A stretch of DNA of 9,156 nucleotides, taken from positions 1 to 9,156 of the forward strand of contig JALTDM010000157.1 in assembly GCA_027074135.1 (NCBI GenBank). The letters run 5' to 3'. Under the pieces are notes generated by a model. That model was not told the DNA's origin. It worked only from the letters and a program-made list of their open reading frames with translations, and did no database searches. Positions 5,389 through 9,156 of this stretch are shown piece after piece. The DNA is from Bacteroidales bacterium (GTDB lineage: Bacteria; Bacteroidota; Bacteroidia; Bacteroidales; JALTDM01). Position 1 is the stretch's first letter; each line of letters opens with the position of its first letter. The position numbers were made by a program, and so were the translations under genes.

Positions 5389-7815
5389 TTCATCTCCGAG
5401 GGACACTTTGTATTTGGGTTTATCAATTGTTCCCTGTACCAATGTTTTAAAAGATATTGTATTTCCCAAATCAACATTTATACCTTTTTTTGACAAATCG
5501 GAAGCCAAACCGTTCAGCACATTAACTGCATCATTGCCGAGTGCACCTTTTGGTGCTGTCCAATCTATCTCATAATTGAGTCCTCCGTCAACATATTGCT
5601 CGCCTTTAAGGTGGGCATTCATATTTCCCACCTTTACATCAAAAGGGACGAATGTAATTTTTCCGTTTTCAATTTTTATGGTCAGATTTGTATCTTTCGG
5701 CTTGAGTTCTTTAAACTTATCCGTTTTGAAAAACGCATTCATAAACTTAAATATACCTGCATCTTTTATTTCAAGGTTCTTCGTTTGAATATTTCCGAGA
5801 CCGTTCATTGTTTCCATTTTAGGTGTCATATCATTGTTAAGTACGGTTGAAATCTCAAAGGTTCCCGACATTTTACCATAGGAGTTTTTCATAATCGGTG
5901 CCACCTTTTGCAATGTTTCGAATGCGTAATATGTTTTGTTAATATCCAATCCTTTAATCTTTAATGTATAAGATGCAAACGGATTGTTTATGTCTTTGGT
6001 GCTATATTTACCGTTCATTCCCAGTGTGCCGCCCAATACATTCATAGTAAGGTTTTTAAGTTCAACAGTTCCGTCTCTGACAACCAAAATACCTTTTATG
6101 TATTCAATTTTCATTTTGTCATAATACATCTTCTTTATGTCGGTATGAAGTGTAAAGTCAATGTTTTTCGGTACTTCTATAAGTTCCATAGGTTCGGATG
6201 CGGAAGTATCCACCTCTGTTGTTTCAAGTTGAGATTCATCAGTTTCTTCACCTGTTAACCATTGATTCAAATCTATTAAATCAGATGAGAAATTAAACTC
6301 TCCCTTTAGCAAACTGTCTTTGAAATAATATTGCAAAAAGTTAAAAATCTTACCGTTAGCTTTGAAATCAGATTTACCCATTACAGCATAAAAGTCTTTC
6401 AAATCCAAATATTGGGGAGCAAATGCAAAATCCATAGTTTTTATTTCAGTTGCCACGGGATCACCTTCGGTCTTGTACACCATATCTTTTATTGACAAAT
6501 TACCCGAGGCCTCAAAATCTTCATACTTTTCATTTTCGACTGCAGACATTGCACCTTTCATTGCCACATCTGCATCAATTATTCCGGTAAGGTCGGTACT
6601 GTCAAGTGGTATGGCTTTTTTTAGTGTTGCCAAATCAAGATGCGTTTTCAGATATGCATCAATGTATGGATCGGTCATCACATTGGAAGTAACAAGTTTT
6701 GCATCAATAGGGTTACCTGCTATTTCGGTATGGAATTTTTTGAGATTAACAACAGTTTTGTTCAAATCACTGCCGTCTTTATTGTTTATGTTCAAATCAA
6801 TGGCAATGTTTTTTAAATCTTCGGGTAATTCGGGATATTTTACGCTTCCGTTTTTTACAAGTAAATCCATATCGAAAGCAGGCATAAGCGAGTCGTTGTA
6901 AATACCGTTTAACACTGTACTGAAATCAAAATCACCATTCACTTTTATATTTTCATACCCTTCGAGATACACGGCAGGCACAAGTGATAACAGTTTTTTG
7001 AAACTGCCTTTTGCACCCAATTTTAAATTCATTTTTATATCATCGGCAGGCATTTCCACTTCGCCTTCCATGGTGAGAGGTAAATCATTTACAACTAATT
7101 TATTATCCTCAAATTTGTAAACACTCTTGTCAAGGTCGGCAAAAATCTTTGCAGTAAATTTCACAACAGCTTTTTTCAGATAATTTACACCTTCGTACTT
7201 AAAATTCAATTCCGAGATAGTTGATTTTATGTTGAGGTCAGTAGTTGAAGCGGTAAAATCACCTCCGAGTTCAAAATTCAATCCATTAATTTCACTGCTC
7301 ATATCTGATTCGTAATCCGTATAAAAAATATCCGCATTGTTTATCTTAAAACTTTTCAAAGCCATAGAAAAACCGCCACTTTCTTCTTCAGCCGTTGTAT
7401 CTTCTTCTGTTGAAGTGCTGTCTTCGGGAACAATGTCCCAATTAGCCTTTCCGTTTTTCAGCACAATGGCATTCACTACCGGATTATCTACTGCAATGCT
7501 TTTAATTTTTATATTGTCTCCGAACACACTCATCAAATCTATATCCAACGACAATTTACCAACATACATCAATGTATCTGTTGCAAAAGTATCTACTCCC
7601 ACCACCGACACATCTTTAATATAAAAGGTCAAATCCGGGAAACTGTGAAACACAGTCAAATCAAAATCTCCGAAATCTACCTTTGCATTAACATTGTTAT
7701 TTATCTGTTCTTTGGTAAGTTCCACTATTTTCCCTTTAAATATAAAAGGTATGGAAACTATTGCGATCAACAATAATAAAATAAAGATAACAAAATACTT
7801 AATAATCTTTTTCAT
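4927..7815 (-). CDS. AsmA-family envelope protein with long 11-residue-repeat helical tail
   Basis: A 962-residue protein anchored by one N-terminal transmembrane helix (about residues 5-27, MKKIIKYF then a hydrophobic run), with the rest predicted outside the inner membrane. Residues 28-130 (VNAKVDFGDFDLTVFHSFPDL, NGKANWDIV) are the AsmA N-terminal region; two acidic Ser/Thr linkers lie at 129-148 and 521-547; residues about 550-809 form the AsmA C-terminal region (LKNLTMNVLGGTLGMNGKY at 586-604, TLVQGTIDKPKYKV at 791-804). AsmA/TamB-like proteins are thought to bridge the envelope and move lipid or aid outer-membrane assembly. Residues 810-962 are a Lys/Glu/Ala-rich helix made of 11-residue repeats. 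A good promoter lies just upstream, and ATG 7815 is 16 bp after its -7 box, so no earlier start is likely. Family assignment is strong; the exact role is not shown. Confidence 0.88.
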   Translation of the reverse strand: MKKIIKYFVIFILLLLIAIVSIPFIFKGKIVELTKEQINNNVNAKVDFGDFDLTVFHSFPDLTFYIKDVSVVGVDTFATDTLMYVGKLSLDIDLMSVFGDNIKIKSIAVDNPVVNAIVLKNGKANWDIVPEDSTSTEEDTTAEEESGGFSMALKSFKINNADIFYTDYESDMSSEINGLNFELGGDFTASTTDLNIKSTISELNFKYEGVNYLKKAVVKFTAKIFADLDKSVYKFEDNKLVVNDLPLTMEGEVEMPADDIKMNLKLGAKGSFKKLLSLVPAVYLEGYENIKVNGDFDFSTVLNGIYNDSLMPAFDMDLLVKNGSVKYPELPEDLKNIAIDLNINNKDGSDLNKTVVNLKKFHTEIAGNPIDAKLVTSNVMTDPYIDAYLKTHLDLATLKKAIPLDSTDLTGIIDADVAMKGAMSAVENEKYEDFEASGNLSIKDMVYKTEGDPVATEIKTMDFAFAPQYLDLKDFYAVMGKSDFKANGKIFNFLQYYFKDSLLKGEFNFSSDLIDLNQWLTGEETDESQLETTEVDTSASEPMELIEVPKNIDFTLHTDIKKMYYDKMKIEYIKGILVVRDGTVELKNLTMNVLGGTLGMNGKYSTKDINNPFASYTLKIKGLDINKTYYAFETLQKVAPIMKNSYGKMSGTFEISTVLNNDMTPKMETMNGLGNIQTKNLEIKDAGIFKFMNAFFKTDKFKELKPKDTNLTIKIENGKITFVPFDVKVGNMNAHLKGEQYVDGGLNYEIDWTAPKGALGNDAVNVLNGLASDLSKKGINVDLGNTISFKTLVQGTIDKPKYKVSLGDETKNVVDDVKQQVEDKVKEELDKKKQEAIKKAKEEAARLLAEANKRAKQIRDEAHKQAEKIRAEGKRAAQQIRDEAKKQGDKLIKEAKNPVAKQAAKISAKKLREEADKKAAKVEKEANDKADRLEKEADAKAKKIVDDAKKKGDELIKKAENS

Positions 7816-7831
7816 AACTTCATATTTTTTA

Positions 7832-7862
7832 CAAATATATATCAGTTTTGTTTTATTTCAAA
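7832..7862 (-). promoter_or_regulatory. Bacteroidota promoter for the AsmA-like gene (TTTG-N19-TATATTTG)
   Basis: On the minus strand TTTG (7859-7862) is followed by 19 bases and TATATTTG (7832-7839). This matches both boxes and the spacing of the Bacteroidota housekeeping sigma factor consensus. The start of transcription should fall near 7824-7827, leaving a leader of only about 9-12 bases. The -33 box lies 3 bases past the ZIP gene stop, so the AsmA-like gene need not depend on ZIP transcription. Confidence 0.78.
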
Positions 7863-7865
7863 GCA

Positions 7866-8681
7866 TTACCCTAAGGCAATATCCAAAATCATCATTATTG
7901 TGAAACCTAACATTGCACCTATTGTTGACAAATCGGTATTTTGACCTATTTGTGATTCGGGAATCAATTCTTCTATTACCACATAAATCATAGCTCCAGC
8001 CGCAAAAGAAAGTGCATAAGGCAAAACAGGTACAACCACCGACACCAAATACGCACCTATTACCGCAGCTATTACCTCTACAAATCCGGACAACTGCCCG
8101 TACCAAAATCCTTTCCAACGACTTAATCCTTCGCGCCTCAACGGTATAGACACAGCAGCTCCCTCGGGAAAATCCTGAATACCTATACCTATAGCCAAAG
8201 AAACAGCAGCAATCAAAGTATGCACATCAGGTGTATTTGCCATTGCTCCAAATGCAACCCCCACAGATAAACCCTCGGGAATATTGTGTAAAGTAATCGC
8301 AAGCACCAATAAAACACTTCGCCGCCAATTGGTTTTTATACCTTCAGCTTTTTCGTCGGGGAATCCCAAATGCAAGTGTGGAATTATTTTATCCAATAAA
8401 AACAAAAACAATCCACCACCCAAAAAACCCAAAGAAACTGTAACCCACGGCACATCACCTTGATTAGCGGAAATTTCAATTGCAGGGTCCAGCAAACTCC
8501 AAAAACTCGCGGCAATCATCACACCCGCTGCAAACCCCAGCATAGTATTTAGCACCTTGAGGTTTATCCTTTTAAAGAAAAAAATCATTGCTGCTCCTGC
8601 TGAAGTAAGCAACCAGGTAAAAGTTCCTCCAAGCAATGCCAACAAAACAGGATCATAATTCAAATATTCACTCCAGTTCAT
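7866..8681 (-). CDS. ZIP family divalent metal transporter (GufA/ZupT-like)
   Basis: Inner-membrane importer of zinc or related divalent metals, 271 residues from ATG 8681, with eight predicted helices and a cytosolic His-containing loop (PHLHLGF, 101-107). Helix 4 has TLHNIPEG (130-137) and helix 5 has GIQDFPEG (167-174); with E202 in helix 6 these supply the ligands of the two-metal site known from the Bordetella ZIP structure (H132, N133 and E136; Q169, D170 and E173; E202 at the same 29-residue spacing). VIEELIPES (235-243) is another ZIP hallmark. The GTG at 8690 would add three residues; I prefer the ATG because its context is better conserved and the overlap smaller. The start overlaps the end of rmuC by 14 bp, so it is probably translationally coupled. 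Metal specificity cannot be read from sequence, and no metal-regulator site is visible. Confidence 0.93.
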   Translation of the reverse strand: MNWSEYLNYDPVLLALLGGTFTWLLTSAGAAMIFFFKRINLKVLNTMLGFAAGVMIAASFWSLLDPAIEISANQGDVPWVTVSLGFLGGGLFLFLLDKIIPHLHLGFPDEKAEGIKTNWRRSVLLVLAITLHNIPEGLSVGVAFGAMANTPDVHTLIAAVSLAIGIGIQDFPEGAAVSIPLRREGLSRWKGFWYGQLSGFVEVIAAVIGAYLVSVVVPVLPYALSFAAGAMIYVVIEELIPESQIGQNTDLSTIGAMLGFTIMMILDIALG

Positions 8682-9156
8682 TGCTGTCACCGTTTTCTAT
8701 ACCTTTGATGTTTTCCGTAATTTCTTCAATACCTGCTATAGTTTTTTTAGGATTTATCTTGGCAAAATCTTTAATTTTTTCAAACCTTCCTATTAAATTT
8801 CCTCTACCTTCAGACAATTTGTTTAAAGCACTGTTATAGGTTTTGGAAGCAGTATTCAAACTATTTCCAATTTTACGAAAATCATCGGTAAAACCTACAA
8901 ACTTTTCATATAAATCGTTTACTTGTTTAATTATTTTATCTATTCTATCTTTTTGTTCTTCTTGCCTCCACATATATGCAATAGTACTAAGTACGGCAAG
9001 CAATGTCGTAGGTGTAACGATAATCACTTTTTTATCGAATGCGTAATTATAAAGGTTTGCATCCTCACTCATTGCTATTGAAAAAGCAGCTTCCACAGGC
9101 AGAAACATCAAAACAAAATCAGGTTGGTTCAAATCTTGAATATCTTCGTATTTTTT
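8668..9156 (-). CDS. rmuC: RmuC family DNA recombination protein, C-terminal part (start beyond window)
   Basis: The frame runs from the window edge to TGA 8668-8670, giving the last 162 residues. RmuC proteins limit DNA inversions and recombination at short repeats and carry a nuclease-like fold after an N-terminal membrane helix and coiled coil; those N-terminal parts are outside the window. Visible family blocks are KKYEDIQDL followed by PDFVLMFLPVEAAFS (near residues 12-26), then YAFDKKVIIVTPTTLLAVL and the AYMWRQEEQ stretch. The remaining roughly 100 residues are charged and helical (QVNDLYEKFVGFTDDF, NTASKTYNSALNKL), as in the family tail. The TTG at 9132 is not a real start, because the conserved frame continues past it to the edge. 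The stop overlaps the ZIP start by 14 bp, suggesting one transcript. Confidence 0.93.
   Translation of the reverse strand, partial: KKYEDIQDLNQPDFVLMFLPVEAAFSIAMSEDANLYNYAFDKKVIIVTPTTLLAVLSTIAYMWRQEEQKDRIDKIIKQVNDLYEKFVGFTDDFRKIGNSLNTASKTYNSALNKLSEGRGNLIGRFEKIKDFAKINPKKTIAGIEEITENIKGIENGDSNELE

Noticed and set aside
4997..5575. Plus-strand Ala/Ser/Phe-rich open frames opposite the AsmA tail
   Set aside because: They arise from the complement of the Lys/Glu/Ala codon repeats of the tail; no domain or start context supports them.
7858..8118. Minus-strand Cys/Arg-rich frame inside the ZIP gene
   Set aside because: It is an out-of-frame reading of the ZIP coding sequence, which has clear family motifs.
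3819..8681. A joint metal/haem uptake system of ChaN, AsmA and ZIP
   Set aside because: Only shared strand and rough theme support it; the AsmA gene has its own promoter, no TonB receptor or metal regulator is present, and spacers of 225 bp with repeats separate the genes.

Overview
The window looks like ordinary chromosomal DNA from an uncultured member of the Bacteroidota. It is AT-rich and lacks clear Shine-Dalgarno sites. Two genes have Bacteroidota-type promoter boxes (TAnnTTTG, once with an upstream TTTG at 19 bp). The gene content also fits: a DUF4783 protein beside nadC, an AsmA-like protein with a long charged helical tail, and a ChaN-like protein. Species and genus cannot be told from this sequence alone.

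Layout. The left end (1-1252, + strand) holds the end of a DUF4783 secreted protein, followed 4 bp later by nadC of NAD biosynthesis. A convergent gap (1253-1537) carries two small palindromes and a perfect 12-bp hairpin that can stop transcription from both sides. From 1538 to the right edge every gene is on the minus strand. In order of transcription these are the end of rmuC, a ZIP metal transporter overlapping it, an AsmA-like envelope protein with its own promoter, a ChaN/Tiki-family secreted protein, a frameshifted small membrane protein, then a ridA-pepA pair with its own promoter. Three of the minus-strand gaps contain degenerate AT-rich repeat words.

Function. These are mostly housekeeping and envelope genes: NAD synthesis, enamine/imine detoxification with peptide turnover, metal uptake, outer-envelope homeostasis and DNA maintenance. 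ZIP and ChaN could both touch metal handling, but they are separated by the AsmA gene and nothing in the sequence shows they work together.

I found no mobile element, CRISPR array, RNA gene or convincing new defence or biosynthetic system. The points most worth checking are the odd left edge (an SprB-like repeat running in frame into DUF4783), the single-base frameshift in the small membrane gene at 3547-3710, the 11-residue-repeat tail of the AsmA protein, the Met-rich insert in the ChaN protein, and the palindromic or degenerate repeats in the gaps.
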